64,000 nucleotides of DNA from contig PUQB01000953.1 of NCBI GenBank assembly GCA_003024785.1, positions 1-64,000 of the forward strand, given 5' to 3'. The position numbers and the translations under genes are program-made. This document shows, piece after piece, positions 1 to 11,840 of the stretch. The notes below the pieces were generated by a model. The model saw only the letters and a list, made by a program, of their open reading frames with translations, was not told the origin of the DNA and did not search any database. Within the stretch, counting starts at the first letter, position 1; each line of letters opens with the position of its first letter. This DNA comes from Selaginella tamariscina. Its lineage: Eukaryota > Streptophyta > Lycopodiopsida > Selaginellales > Selaginellaceae.

Positions 1-85
1 TATCTTATTTCGATTGACCCTTAATACAGGTTTGTCGGTGGTGACCACTATTATGCTTAGTGCGTAATATTTTTTATGTTCAACA
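1..85 (+). repeat. End of an LTR (LTR-A family)
   Basis: This is the last ~85 bases of a ~615-bp LTR whose fuller copies lie at 2597-3213 and 49789-50399 (opposite orientation) and at 42864-47274 (same orientation, interrupted). It ends in ...TTCAACA and is followed directly by reverse-transcriptase sequence. The same LTR/RT boundary recurs at 19929, 34255, 47274 and 63550, so this is one old insertion carried along by later duplication. Confidence 0.75.
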
Positions 86-612
86 AAAGCCATTTATCAT
101 AAGCCATTTTGATTGAGCCATGTTGAGAAGCAAGAAGTTAGGAATATGGCTTCATACAATCAAGCAAGTCTCCATTTGGTGCACCGATATTGCTTGTCAA
201 TGAAAAAAATGGCACCATGAGGATGTGCATAGATTACAGAGCTCTCAACAGCAAATAGTGAAGGACAGGATGCCTACCACATGTGGATACTATCATGGGT
301 CATCTCGGTAGAGCAAGAGTGTTCACACAAGATAGATTTGCGCAGTGGGTATCATCAGATTGCTGTGAAGGAGGCAGATATCTACAAAACTACTTTCAAC
401 ACTAGCTTTGGGCATTTTGAGTTCATTGTTATGTCATTTGGCTTAACAAATGCCCCATCCACATTCACTGGTTGATGACTGAGGTGTTTGGTGACTACTT
501 GCATAACTTTGTGGAGATCTTCCTTGACAATATTCTTATTTAAAGTAAGAATATGAAGGAGTATGTGGAGCATTTGCGAAAAGTTCTTCAGTTGCTGCAA
601 GAGAATAAGCTC
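86..612 (+). mobile_element. Ty3/gypsy reverse-transcriptase fragment (gypsy-3, fossil)
   Basis: The plus strand carries gypsy reverse-transcriptase blocks, including [10 protein letters not shown] and [10 protein letters not shown]. It is the RT half of an element called gypsy-3 here. In the fullest unit its protease side lies upstream of LTR-A at 42326-42863. The fragment stops abruptly at 612, where an opposite-strand gag begins, and the same breakpoint is seen in all four complete copies. It is a broken fossil with no full domain set. Confidence 0.85.
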
Positions 613-2596
613 ATTAGGTATAGGGTTTTGCTTTTCTTCTGTTGAATTTGATCCGTCACTCTTTGTACCATAGCTTTTTCTTTTTCCCAGTTTTTGCGTA
701 TTGGCTCTTCTTTGTTTGGTTTTACCCTGTACTCGTTTAGCCCATGTTACTGCGTACGTTTCCCATTGAGGGTAATTCCGTATCTTCTTCCCATTTGCAT
801 TTGTGATTTTGCTCTTCATGGTCATTCTCTTGATCATTTTGGTGGACTTCAATCCTCCATGTTGCTGATTCTATGGTGGTGCTCTAGTGTTAATTCGCAT
901 TGTGGACACTCTGGTGAATAATGTCCTAGCTCTCCACACGTGTAGCATTGAACATTGTTGAGTCTATTGCATTCCGTGGAGTAGTGTCCTTTCTCTCTGT
1001 ATCTAAAACATGTTACATTTGGATTTGGACCACGTAATGCTGGTGGATGCAGTATTGGTGATAATAAGGGAGTCCGGCTTGTGTTGGGGCTGGTAATAGA
1101 GATTCTCCCCCTTACAGTATCTCTGTATTATTGCTTTGTCGATAAAATGCCCCAGATTCATGGGGAAATCTCCTTCCATTGCCATTTCTTTGTTCCTCAT
1201 TATATGGTCTTTGTGGTAGTCGTATGGGCTGGCATTCCGAGATTGTGGATAGTCATATGGGTTCGCATTCCTCGTGTTGTCCCATCTGGTGGTGGTGGTG
1301 GGTATCCTTCAGTGCGTCCAATCATTGGTTGAGATTTATATCCCGTGCTTCAACATTGCCTTGCTTCATGACCTATTCCTCCACACATCTGACACTTGGT
1401 ACTTTGCATTCAAAAGCATTATGTCCTTCATTCTTGCATGTTGTACAAAATATTGCTTTGGATTTTGCCCGTATCTCATTCTCCTTCCTGTATTGCCTTC
1501 TTGTTCTCATTCATCATCATCTATGTATCTTGGGGGTATCATTATTTCAATTTGCTCAGCCTCTTTGATTGCATCTCTTAAGTCATGTGGTTTTATCAGT
1601 CGTACTTGAAGCTGTAAGTTGCCCTATAGTCCGTTGATATACCATTTCCTTGCCAATTGTCACTGACATCTCCTACCTCGCAGCGATTGTATATCCTCCG
1701 AAATTTGCGTGTGTAGTCTTCCATCGCTCTGTAGGACCTTGCTGTATTTCTTGTAACTGAACTGTTGGGTCTCGTTTACAATACTTGCATACATAGTAAT
1801 TCCTGAACAGTGCCAGTAATGTATCGTACTTGTTAATTGTGATGGCATTTTCATAATACCAATCACTAGCATCTCCCTTCAGTGTAAATGGAATATTTGG
1901 AGCTTCTCATTTTTCATCCTTGATTTCATTAACTTCACACACCTTCTCAAATTGCTGGATATGATGATTCGTATCCTCATTCTCTAAACCTAAAAAGGTA
2001 GATGGTATGACCTTTCATGTAATTGTTAGTGTTCCCATCTTCTCAGGTGTTTCAATTGTCAACAGATCCCAGTATTCTTGCGTCGGTACGTGTTTCCCGT
2101 TATCGTAGTTTTCTTGCTGGTTGTCTTCTTCCTCCGTAACTTCATCATACTTTGTCTGTTGTTCCTTTTCTCTTTGTGCTTTAGATTGCTCCTTCCTTCT
2201 CTATTCTTCACGTTCTTCCAACCTTTTCCGGGTCTCTATTACTGCTTGTCGTCATAAGTATCGCTCCTCGTGTTGTCTTTGCTGTGTTTTCCTTATCTCT
2301 TCATATGTTGACGTTCTGCAAGAATACGTCGGTAATCATCCATTCACTTACTACTAAATGCAGCAGATCCATTCTCATGCTGTCTTTGTTGAGCGTTCTT
2401 CCGTCTCTGCGATAGTTGTCCCAATTGTATTAAGTATTCGCTTCTGAGCCTATGGAAAGCCTCAAATTTCTTCTTCCGCTGTAATTTCTCTTCAAACTCC
2501 AACACTTCTTTGGGTATCAGTCTACCCATCTTGGTACATTCTATAGACACATTGTTAGTTACCTGTTAATACAACCATCCCTCTGTGGTCACCATA
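613..2596 (-). mobile_element. gag region of the LTR-A retroelement (fossil)
   Basis: The minus strand encodes retroviral-type gag sequence. A lysine/glutamate-rich start lies near 2550, a gag core near 1600-1870, and CCHC zinc knuckles near 930-1230 (for example CYTCGELGHYSPKC and CFRCREKGHYSTEC in the cleaner copy at 48058-48252). Its 5' LTR is at 2597-3213, so the element reads leftward. No pol of this element follows, because the copy ends at 613. It is a broken fossil with several breaks. Confidence 0.8.
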
Positions 2597-3213
2597 TGTT
2601 AAACATAGAAAAATCCTACAGATTAAAGTAGTGGAAGTGGTCGCCACCAACAAACCTGTATTAAGGGTCTATTGGAATAAGGAAGAATAGAAATAGAGTA
2701 CATATCAAACTTCAGAATGTCGGGAAAGGGTAAGGATGGCAAGGTATGTAGCAGGCAGCAGTATTGCGGATCCCGTCACAGTACTGAGAAAAGAATACTA
2801 TACATCAAAGCAGAAAGATGAGCAAGAGATAATCGTATTGAGAGTGAAAGAAAACTTATATTACGTCTGCACATGGAACATAGTACAAAATTACAGTATA
2901 TTTGGGATCTTGTTCTAGTCCTAATCTGGTCTATTATACCCGTACTAGCAGTTATAGTAACTACCTCTTAACTTTATCCATTCAGTTACTGTAACTCCTT
3001 CTTATCCTTATCTGGGTATGCCATACTCCACTTCAAACATCCTATTGTAGTAATGACTCATTTGTATTACGATAGTGTCTCGTACTCCAATATTTTCTTT
3101 TGACTTTCGTTTTTCCACAATATATACTTTTTTTTGATGTTTTCCCATTATATTTGCCCATGAAATAAACACACAACTAAGAACCTTCTGGATGTCTAAC
3201 TACGATTCTAACA
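2597..3213 (-). repeat. LTR-A, 5' LTR of the minus-strand gag element
   Basis: On the minus strand the sequence starts TGTTAGAATCG and ends GTTTAACA, about 617 bp with TG...CA ends. It directly precedes the gag region, and a TGG-starting stretch just inside could be a primer site. The copy at 49789-50399 is nearly the same, and an opposite-orientation copy is split between 42864-43185 and 46977-47274. Confidence 0.8.
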
Positions 3214-3439
3214 ATACTACACGTTAAATTGTCATGTTGGATAAATATCCTTGTGACAAAGCATAAGATGGATTATAATTCCATTGTCATTTAAATATTT
3301 ATGTTTAAGGGAGTGTTTAAGCTAATTCCATATTTTAATATTTTGTGAGAGGATGGAAAAGATTTTTACACCATGTTGTTGTCTTAAACTAGATGTAGCT
3401 AGTTCTAACAATATTAGTGTCTTAAACCAATGTAGTTGG
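3214..3439. other. AT-rich spacer
   Basis: About 225 bases of AT-rich sequence follow the LTR. I see no coding signal. The same sequence follows the LTR at 50400-50624, so it belongs to the duplicated unit. Confidence 0.6.
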
Positions 3440-3929
3440 TTTGCCAATATTATCATGTTAAATTAAAATTTCCTACCACCATGGGAGCCATATGTAGTTA
3501 GAGACTCTAATTCTCCACCTATAGTCACTAAAGTTCCTCTTTAAGACTGTTAGGTGTGCTCATCCCCGATTTGCCAATATTATCATGTTAAATTAAAATT
3601 TCCTACCACCATGGGAGCCATATGTAGTCAGAGACTCTAATTCTCCAACTAAAGTTCCTCTTTAAGACTGTTAGGTGTGCTCATCCCGATTTGCCAATAT
3701 TATCATGTTAAATTAAAATTTCCTACCACCATGGGAGCCATATGTAGTCAGAGACTCTAATTCTCCAACTAAAGTTCCTCTTTAAGACTGTTAGTGTGCT
3801 CATCCCCGATTTGCCAATATTATCATGTTAAATTAAAATTTCCTACCACCATGGGAGCCATATGTAGTCAGAGACTCTAATTCTCCAACTAAAGTTCCTC
3901 TTTAAGACTGTTAGGTGTACTCATCCCCA
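3440..3929. repeat. Four-unit ~120-bp tandem repeat
   Basis: Four near-identical units start at 3440, 3570, 3690 and 3810 with TTTGCCAATATTATC; the first is ~130 bp and the others ~120 bp. The paralogous place at 50625-50750 has a single unit. Read on the minus strand, each unit contains the end of an open exon (…NSLKEEL, then TAG) and the sequence after it. The amplification therefore covers the stop codon and 3' end of the gene described at 50710-51640. Confidence 0.9.
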
Positions 3930-4850
3930 ACAAAGTCCCTCCTGCGTCTTGATAATCTTTTGGGCCATTGGCATTTGGTTCAACTACACTCACATGATGC
4001 CTTTGAAATCGAAGGACTAGGAGTCCTCACCTTCATTAGTCGAGCTTTGATTTTGCTGATCGTCACCTATGCGTACCACTTATGCGATAAGCTATGGCAT
4101 CCTACAGTGCAAAGCTCACCTTAGCCGACTGTTGAGTGTTTCCTACTGCATATGTGAGAAGGCATGCACCAACTAAAATTCAACCCCAATTGACATTTCA
4201 CCTATCGGAAAGGCTTCCGACGCTTGCCACACTTTATGCACATCACTGCCTGCATGTACTTTATTGCAATTTCTTCTACCTCTGACTCATAGCACTGACT
4301 TGCCACTCCACCTTCTTGATGCATAAGGTAACTCCACAAACATACTACCTCTGCTTCTTTGATGGTGGTGTCTTTGCAATCTTGCTTGTACTCTCATGTT
4401 GCTTACCACTAGATCCTTCATGAGCCAAGTTCTCTTTTGGTTTTTCCTATGGTGTATGTGCTTTCTGCAATTTACTAGCATACTCTACCTTGTCTACTTC
4501 TTTTTCAAAATACATTACATGGTTCACCAATGGCTATATATATGCTGTATTAGAGGAAAGATGAAACTTAAAAAGAGTTCACAAGAAAATTAAATAGGAA
4601 CTCAACGTCCTTCTTTAGGTTGCAATTGCAAACCAAGCTTGCTATTATATTGGCGCCCTTCCTTTAAATATATATCTAAATTCTTCTTATCAATTCCAAG
4701 CTTAGCTTTCTCTGACAGTAACTGGAAAAGTTTCCGATGTCTTGTTCATTAATGAACATCTTCTTTCCTTTTGCGTATGCTATAAGATCATCATTATCCT
4801 CTTCTAGCCTTTAAAATTGTATGTTTTATTTTATATAGTCTGACCCAACA
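3889..4850 (-). pseudogene. Exon-like pieces of an unrecognised gene, left copy
   Basis: This is the counterpart of 50710-51640. It holds the last-exon-like stretch (3889-4000, one base shorter than the right-hand copy), a short conserved ORF with a CxxCGKRRK motif near 4210-4320, and a coiled-coil-like stretch near 4620-4830. Small indels against the right-hand copy disturb the frames, so I treat it as a decayed copy. I do not recognise the family. Plus-strand ORFs over the same bases, including a hydrophobic one at 3915-4124, look like antisense shadows. Confidence 0.45.
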
Positions 4851-5722
4851 CTAAGGACATGAGCGATCTAAGCAATTTGGAACATAATATTCTATATTAA
4901 TATTATTAACAATATGAAATCTTACTTTCTTTTTATTTAACTCACGCATGTGGTACTATCTTTGAAGCTATTTTGACATCAGGTTGGATAGTTCATGAAA
5001 CTTACACCCTCACGCTTGCAAATTAATGGTAATCGAAAACAATTATATCCAAATGATACATATTCTATTGTGAAATGAAGTTCAATTATAGATAAATAAA
5101 CTTGATTAATAAGAAAAGCAATGATAATAATTATTAACGTTGAAATATACTATGAATCATCGTAGCAGTGAAGATGCAGAATTTGTTCTTATCTAATAGC
5201 TGTTGGTGAATCCCGAACTTCTTTGATTTCTAATGCTTAGGGCCAAAGAAGTTCTAATGCCTAGGGCTCGGGAAAATCCATATATGTCATATAAATGGCA
5301 CATACTCATGTGATATATTTAAAAATGAAACTGATTCTAACCTCCATGATATCAAATGATTTAATAATATAAAGAAATGATGTATAAGAGACTATGAAAT
5401 GTGTACATGTTATGAGCTCGATTGAAACTTAACTTTCCTACATCTTTAGCAAATCTGTTTGCAACTGTAGATTTAACACATATGGCAACATTTATGATCA
5501 TTTACAACTTAAATATAAAATCTAATGTCAAGAATTTAACGCTAGAAAATAGGGCCTTTATTAATCAAACAAATTCACATTAGAAATCCTTGGAAAAGCC
5601 ACTCAAATCTTAATAACAGCCTTAAGCTTTCCATCCTTGGACCTGCATTTATCCTTATGTAAGTTATGGATATAAAATTTTGATGTTAGTTTGATTAAGG
5701 ACATGAGAAAGTAATACTAGTA
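4851..5722. other. AT-rich spacer downstream of the PEHE gene
   Basis: AT-rich sequence without convincing coding signal. It is shared with 21478-22303, 35790-36612 and 51700-52530, and in each case lies 3' of the last exon of the minus-strand PEHE-type gene. It may hold its 3' untranslated sequence and polyadenylation signals, but I cannot place them. Confidence 0.55.
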
Positions 5723-5870
5723 TTAAGTATTATCATACGTGCTAATCTTAGATCTCGTGTTCACCTAGCATGTTTATTAGTTTTCTCATTGTTGGACAGT
5801 GGCATGTGCAAATTTATCTCCTCCATCTCTAAAGGTTGATGCTCTTCTTGTAAGCCTCATCATCAGTGTC
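5723..5870 (-). pseudogene. Orphan last exon of the Dof-like/PEHE gene (copy 0)
   Basis: This matches exon 5 of the gene at 22304-23929. It has an AG acceptor, then codons for an acidic DTDDEAYKKRH-type start, and TAA at 5723-5725. It is 148 bp against 150 in the other three copies, so it carries two single-base losses and is out of frame. The upstream exons are absent: 40 bases beyond the acceptor the sequence switches to a gypsy-1 LTR at about 5913. It is a host-gene remnant left at the edge of a rearrangement. Confidence 0.8.
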
Positions 5871-5912
5871 CTTGAAGACTATTCAGGAAATGTATTATAT
5901 ATGCATAGACCT

Positions 5913-6455
5913 ATAAATAAGGTAGAGTATATATAGTGAGGCTTCCTGGGTTCAAAAGAGAGCTCGTTAACCTCCTACCGGTGCAAGCTAAGCTTGTGTC
6001 GTCAAGGTGCAACCCTCCGTTGTGCCGCCCAAACTTCCACACGACAGGGGTACAACCCACCCTAGGGTTAGACTATCCTTATCGTTGGCAGGATCTTGCC
6101 TTTGAGATAGGGGCACGTCACTTCCAAGGAGTTAGTCAGATTCCTTGGTCCGAAAACCTGCCGCAAGCTCAAAGACATTGCCCGAGTTCACGTTCCGCAA
6201 ACTAGTGGTTGAGGCCTTGCTCCGGCCGCCTCAACCACGCCAAGCTAGGAACGACACCTAAATCGGCTAGTCCGTGTATCCTGATTCACAAGGTGAGTCT
6301 CGTTCGTGGACTTAGTCAGTTAGGGGTTTGAGTTCCTAAGGCTTGGGTTCCTAATACGGGTTACTTTACCAGATTCCGTGGGGTTTCCAGAGAGAGGGAT
6401 TCCAGGGTTGGCACCTGGCAAGCCGCCTTTGTGGCACCAGGTAAAAACTCTGACA
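5913..6455 (+). repeat. 5' LTR of gypsy-1 (outer part missing)
   Basis: Matches 12267-12804, the inner part of the 3' LTR, and ends ...CTCTGACA. The outer ~430 bp, including the telomere-like block, are absent because the boundary at about 5913 is a rearrangement junction with host exon DNA. Confidence 0.88.
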
Positions 6456-6475
6456 ATTGGTATCGGAGCAAGTTC
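6456..6475 (+). other. Primer binding site of gypsy-1
   Basis: TTGGTATCGGAGCAAG lies directly inside the 5' LTR. It resembles the initiator-tRNA-Met primer site (TGGTATCAGAGC) used by many plant gypsy elements. Confidence 0.8.
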
Positions 6476-6779
6476 TCTGCGGTCAGTAGGACTGCCTTAA
6501 GTCGTAGGGTGTTTCAATGTTTAGATAACTCTAAATTCTTGATATACTCTATTGCTTTGGTTGACATGTCTGTATTCTGCGCAGAGAGTTTGATCCTGTG
6601 AGTTGTCAAACTTCGGAGAACACTTGCTCAGTGAGTCGGCGTGAGATTCTAGGTATGTCCGAAAGTCTTATGCTAGTTTAAGCTGATGTGTGTGGGTGTA
6701 CAACCTGTGCAGGGTGTTTCCAGTTTCACATTGGGAATATTCCAAGCATATTCTCCGAGTGTTGAAGGGTTCAATACGA

Positions 6780-7900
6780 TGAGCAAAGAAAGCAACCAGA
6801 GCCTGAGGCAGAGAGGGCTGTCGCAGAGGCTCAAAATGAGGAGATGGATGAGGCTGATCCAGGTCGACCCCCTAGAGTTAGACAACGACCTGGTTGGCGA
6901 GAAATAATGATGGATGCCCTAAACGAACTTCGAGGGGATGTTTGGGGTTGAACGACCGAATCGATAATGTTGCCGTTCGGATTCCACGAATACTGCAGTG
7001 CCAGATGTTCCGCAACCAGACACACGGAAAAAGAAGAAGAAGCATGACTCAGAGTCAGGTTCCTCTGAATCAGATTCTTCGACGGAAGTAGGGTGAGGTC
7101 CCAGTAAATTCAAACCGGTAAAGCCTTCGAATTTCATGGGTTCAAAGGATTACAAGGTTTTGGATGACTGGTTGTATGATATGGAAAGCTATTTCGAGGC
7201 TGCTTCCGTGAGAAAGACAGAAAAGGTTGCATGTGCCAAGCAGTTTCTTAAAGAAGAAGCTAAGACTTGGTGGCGAATTGTTGAAGGTGAACGTGGATAC
7301 CGAAACAGCTGGAAGCACATGAAAAAGGAGATCAAAAAGCAGTATATGCCGGATGATCTCGGTTTGCGATTGCGTGCTGACCTGGCACTTTGTCAACAGG
7401 GAGTTCGGGGAAGTCCTATGGACCACGTTTATCGATTCGAAAGTGTACGGCGATTGGTGCCAAATATGAGCGATGATGAAGCTCGAAGTTGCTTCATGGC
7501 TAGCTTGAATGAGAAAACGCGAAGAGAAATCTTAAGGTACAAGCCAACAAGCTATCGGGAATGTCAAGAGGCAGCTCAAAAGGTTGCTTATGGCATGTCG
7601 TTAGAAGACTTGTACAAAGGGGAGGAAGCAAAACCTAAACCAAGGAGGTTTCCTCAAAGTCTGGGTTCAGAAGGTTTGATAGGCGACCAGATCAATCGCC
7701 ATCAATTCGAAGTGCAAGTCCCTTTGTCGGCAGTTCCAAGTTTTCGGACACATCAAGACCCACCGGATTTCGGAAACCATTGGCGTTACCACCTCCTCAG
7801 CAGGCCAAAGGATCGGCTCCAAAGTCTGCTCCCCGCGTTCCGCAGGCGGGGTCGTGAAATGTTATAATTGTAACAAGCCTGGTCATTTTGCTAAAGAGTG
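6780..7900 (+). pseudogene. gypsy-1 gag region (fossil)
   Basis: The longest open stretch, 7136-7867 (243 codons), carries a retrotransposon gag core: tryptophan-rich stretches near WLYDMESYF and TWWRIV, then a helical segment with FESVRRLVP. A CCHC zinc-knuckle type sequence follows near 7860-7905. Gag forms the particle and binds RNA in this family. This is part of a broken element. Confidence 0.8.
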
Positions 7901-8407
7901 TCGGCACCCTCACAACAATCAGGACATTTCAAGGCGATGGTAGAAGAGGAAGTTGCTGAACCAGAAACGCTTGAAGATCCGGAAGATGAGTCAGAAGAGG
8001 TAATGTTGTGCCAGACACAACCTGCCTTATTCGCTATTCAAGACAAAACTGACCCTTTGCTATATTTGACAGGAAGGATACGAGGGGACCGAGTCCGAAT
8101 GATGATCGATACTGGAGCAACATACAACTTCATATCGACTAGTCTAGCTCGTCGATTGAATTTGGATGTAATAAAGATGTGTGAAATAAAGATCAATTTT
8201 GGCAAAGGTTCTCAAAATACTAATAATATAGCAAGGGCAGTTCCTGTCCAAATCAAAGATTGGAAGGCTAAGCTAGACTTAGTTGTCTTGAATATGACGG
8301 GGTTTGACTTTGTTTTGGGTATGGAATGGTTCCATAAACATGTAATCGAAATGAGGGGTTCCGGAGATAATCGAATCACGCTTGCAGCAGATAAAGAAGG
8401 ACATTAG
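7898..8407 (+). pseudogene. gypsy-1 protease region (fossil)
   Basis: An open stretch with the retropepsin signature IDTGATYNFI near 8107-8136 and the second conserved block FDFVLGMEWF near 8305. The family protease matures the gag-pol product. It sits between the gag zinc knuckle and RT, as in Ty3/gypsy. Confidence 0.85.
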
Positions 8408-8579
8408 AAAACCACGCTCAAAATGGAAACGCTAACTGATAAGGATTGGAATCCTATGTTCCTTACCTTAACTCAGTTGCGTAAGCAGTTAGACATCGGG
8501 AACGTGTGTTTCTTGCAATGGTTTTGGATACTGGTGAAGTCAAAATAGGAGATGGTCAAGAATCTGTTCCTGAACCTAT

Positions 8580-9430
8580 TTTGGAAGTCTTGAACATGTT
8601 TAAGGATGTGTTGCCAGAAGACTTGCCGCCCGAGTTACCTCCACGTCGAGCTGTGGACCACAGATAGAGATTTTGCCAGGTTCGTCTCCACCGGCAAGAG
8701 CCCCATATCGGTTGAATCCTCAAGAGTTAGTAGAATTGAAGAGACAGCTGACAGAATTGATTGGTCGAGGACACATTCGACCTAGTCGATCGCCGTATGG
8801 TGCACCTATCTTGTTTGTAATGAAAAAGGATGGTACGATGCGAATGTGTGTGGACTATCGAGCGCTGAACGCGATAACTATCAAAAAAAGTATCCTCTTC
8901 CACGAGTGGACGACTTATTTGATAGGCTATCAAAAGCAAAGTATTTTTCAAGAATAGACTTGAGATCGGGTACCATCAGATTCGGGTAGCAGAGAATGAC
9001 ATTGAGAAGACCGCTTTTCGAACGCGTTATGGATCATTTGAGTTTCTAGTCTTGCCATTCGGGTTGTGCAATGCTCCAGCAACTTTTTGCACAATGATGG
9101 ATGATGTGTTTAGAGACTATCTAGACGAGTTCGTAGTGGTGTATATTGATGACATTCTGATTTTCAGTTCGACAATTGAAGAACATGTGGAACACTTAGA
9201 AAAAGTGTTTCAGAGGTTGAGAGAGAACCAGTTGTATGCTAAAGAAAGCAAGTGCGCATTTGGTCAAACCAAGATAGATTTCTTGGGACACTTGATCTCA
9301 GGTGGGGAGGTTGCCATGGACCCAAAGAAAATTCAAGCTATTACTGAGTGGATGACTTTAAAAGATGCATGAAGTTAGATCATTTCTTGGTCTGACAGGG
9401 TATTACCGAAGATTCATAAAGGGTTAGTAG
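8580..9430 (+). pseudogene. gypsy-1 reverse-transcriptase region (fossil)
   Basis: Conserved gypsy RT blocks are visible in order: APYRLNP and SPYGAPILF upstream, then FGLCNAPATF near 9060, the catalytic VVYIDDILIF near 9136-9165, and a FLGHLIS thumb motif near 9282. It is broken into several open pieces. Confidence 0.9.
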
Positions 9431-9438
9431 CGGCCCCA

Positions 9439-9864
9439 TTGACAGATCTTACGAAAAACATTCCATGGCATTGGACTCCAGAGTGCCAACGTGCGTTCGT
9501 CAAACTCAAAGAGGCTATCTCTTCTGAGCCAGTTTTGCAGTTGCCCATCTTTGAAGATCCCTTTGAAGTAGAATGTGACGCTTCCGACTTTGCAATTGGT
9601 GGTGTATTGCAACAGAAAGGACATCCAGTGTCCTTTTTCTCGAAGAAGTTAGATGCCGCGCAAACTCGATGGCCTACTCACGAAAAGGAGATGTATGCTA
9701 TTGTTGCTTCCTTGGAGTATTGGCGTCATTATCTTCCAAGTCATGGCACTGTGGTTTGGACAGATAGTGTAACTCTAAGGTATTTTGAAACGCAGCCGAA
9801 GCTATCGCCGAAGTATGCTAGATGGCAGCAGAAGTTGGCACGATTTCAGCCTGAAATCAAATAA
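9439..9864 (+). pseudogene. gypsy-1 RNase H region (fossil)
   Basis: A 141-codon open stretch with the gypsy RNase H blocks VECDASDFAIGGVL, PVSFFSKKL and THEKEMYAIV. It follows RT directly and degrades RNA in RNA/DNA hybrids in this family. Confidence 0.88.
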
Positions 9865-9921
9865 GGCGGGAAAGGACAATGTGGTAGCTGATGCACTCAG
9901 TAGAAAGGGTCATCTTCGATT

Positions 9922-10893
9922 ATGTCAGCACCCGTGTCAACTTTGGTGGATGAATTTGTGACGGCGTATCCTCAGGACAAGTTTGCTAAGGAGGCTTTGA
10001 GCCTGGTGGCAAAGAGGAAACAAGTTCATCAGTTACGAAGAGATGGTAATATTCCAGCAGGAATAGAAAGTCGAATGGATGCACTCAAACAGGCGCATTT
10101 TGCGGTACGAGATGGAGTTCTTTATTATAAAGAAAAGAGACTCTATGTTCCAGAAGGGACATGGAGGGAGAGGCTTTAAGAGAGCATCACGATGTTCCTT
10201 TGGCAGGACATGGTGGAAGGCATAAGACGTTGGCTTTGTTGAAACAGGGATTCTATTGGCCGGGTATGATAGATGATGTTGCCAAGTATGTCAAGACATG
10301 CCCCACATGTCAACAAGTAAAGAGCGATCGCAAAAACGAGCTGGGAAGTTGCAGTGTATACCGATTCCAGAGCGGCCATTTCAAAGTGTTACTTTGGACT
10401 TTATCATGGGATTGCCAAAATCTTGTGGTTTTAATGCGCTCATGGTGGTAGTCGATCGATTTTCAAAGGTTGCTCATTTCATTCCAACTGTAGAGACAGT
10501 GAATGCAATTCAAGCAGCGAAGTTGTTCTTCCACGAAGTCATAAGAGTGCGCGGACTACCGGAAACCATGATCTCAGATCGGGATCCTCGGTTTACGGGA
10601 AGTTTTGGGGAACGTTGTTTAAGCAGTTTGGTACGATGCTGAAGTTCAGTACGCTTACCATCGCAAACGATGGTCAAACGGAGAGGGTGAACCGACAAGT
10701 CGAGGACTATCTCAGATGCTATGTTCAAGGTGATCAACTTGATTGGGCTGAACACTTGATATGGCTGAGATATGTTACAATAACTCGACACACACTGCAA
10801 TCGGATGTAGCCCGATGGAAGTGTTAACTGGGAATAAGGGTGGTATTCCTCAGAGTATGGTGTTACCGAAAGACGATAGCAATCGAGTTCCAT
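9922..10893 (+). pseudogene. gypsy-1 integrase region (fossil)
   Basis: An HHCC-type zinc domain (GHGGRHKTL with CPTCQQVK, 10180-10330) is followed by the catalytic core with LDFIMGLPK, VVVDRFSKVAHF and SDRDPRFTG. This is the standard gypsy integrase order. It is broken into overlapping pieces. Confidence 0.88.
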
Positions 10894-11460
10894 CTGTAGC
10901 AGAGTTCACGGGACAATTGTATCGAACATGGGAAGCTGCTCGTCAAGCGATGGCTGCAGCACAGGAAAGGTATCGTCAGCAGTACGATAAACATCGGCGG
11001 GATGTAGAGTATCAGGTTGGGGATATGGTATTGTTGAGTACCAAAAACCTGAAGGTTCCAACGACTCTTTCGAGGAAGTTTCTATCGCACTACATAGGTC
11101 CATACAAGGTGGTGAAGCAAGTAGGGAAAGTGGCTTATGAGTTAGATCTTCCTCCGGAGTTGGGAACAATACACAATGTGTTTCATGTCAATTTACTCGA
11201 GCCATTCCACAAGGATGAGAAACATCCGCAGAGATATGAAAGCTTACGTCCGCTTCCTGAGCTGGTTGGCGATAAAGGAGTTCGAAGTTGAGTCGATATT
11301 GGATGCAAAGGATATTAAACGCCGAGGACGCGAAAACGTAAACGAGAATATCTTGTTAAGTGGAAGGGTTACCCGGCATGCGAGTCGACATGGGAACCAT
11401 TGGATAATCTACAGAACGCGATGGAGATAGTGAAGAGTTTGAGGCAAGGTCTCAAACTGT
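10894..11460 (+). pseudogene. gypsy-1 integrase C-terminus and chromodomain-type tail (fossil)
   Basis: The open stretch 10761-11291 carries the GPY/F-type module (SHYIGPYKVV, HNVFHVNLLEPF) that precedes the chromodomain in chromoviruses. Chromodomain-like coding sequence follows up to about 11460. In this clade the chromodomain directs integration to marked chromatin. Confidence 0.75.
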
Positions 11461-11840
11461 AGTAATGATGATGAAGAATAAAGGAATTATTTCTTATTAA
11501 CCTAGGGGCCGACAACAACCTTAACTAGAGGCCTCCATATAAATTCTAGTTAACTAAAGAAATTAACTAACTTGTTGTGTGTCGGGTGACAGACTTTGCA
11601 GACGTGCAAAAGGTCTCCAAATGACTTCTTGCAGGTGGTGCCTCCGGCAGCTGAGTTTCACTCAGTGAACGACGGTTCTGAAGTACTTGGCTTCGCGTAA
11701 TGCAAGGGGGGTAATAAAACTTGTGAACTTTTGCTGACTCCGCATAGAGTGATTAGTTAGTTTTCAGTTAATTTTTCCTAACCTATCTAGTCTTGGAGTT
11801 AGACGTCAACGAGGACGTTGACATTTTCAAAGGCGGGGAG
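11461..11840 (+). other. gypsy-1 3' non-coding region and polypurine tract
   Basis: About 370 bases without coding signal, ending in AAAGGCGGGGAG (11829-11840), the polypurine tract next to the 3' LTR. A perfect inverted repeat, GTCAACGAGGACGTTGAC, lies at 11805-11822 just upstream. Confidence 0.75.
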
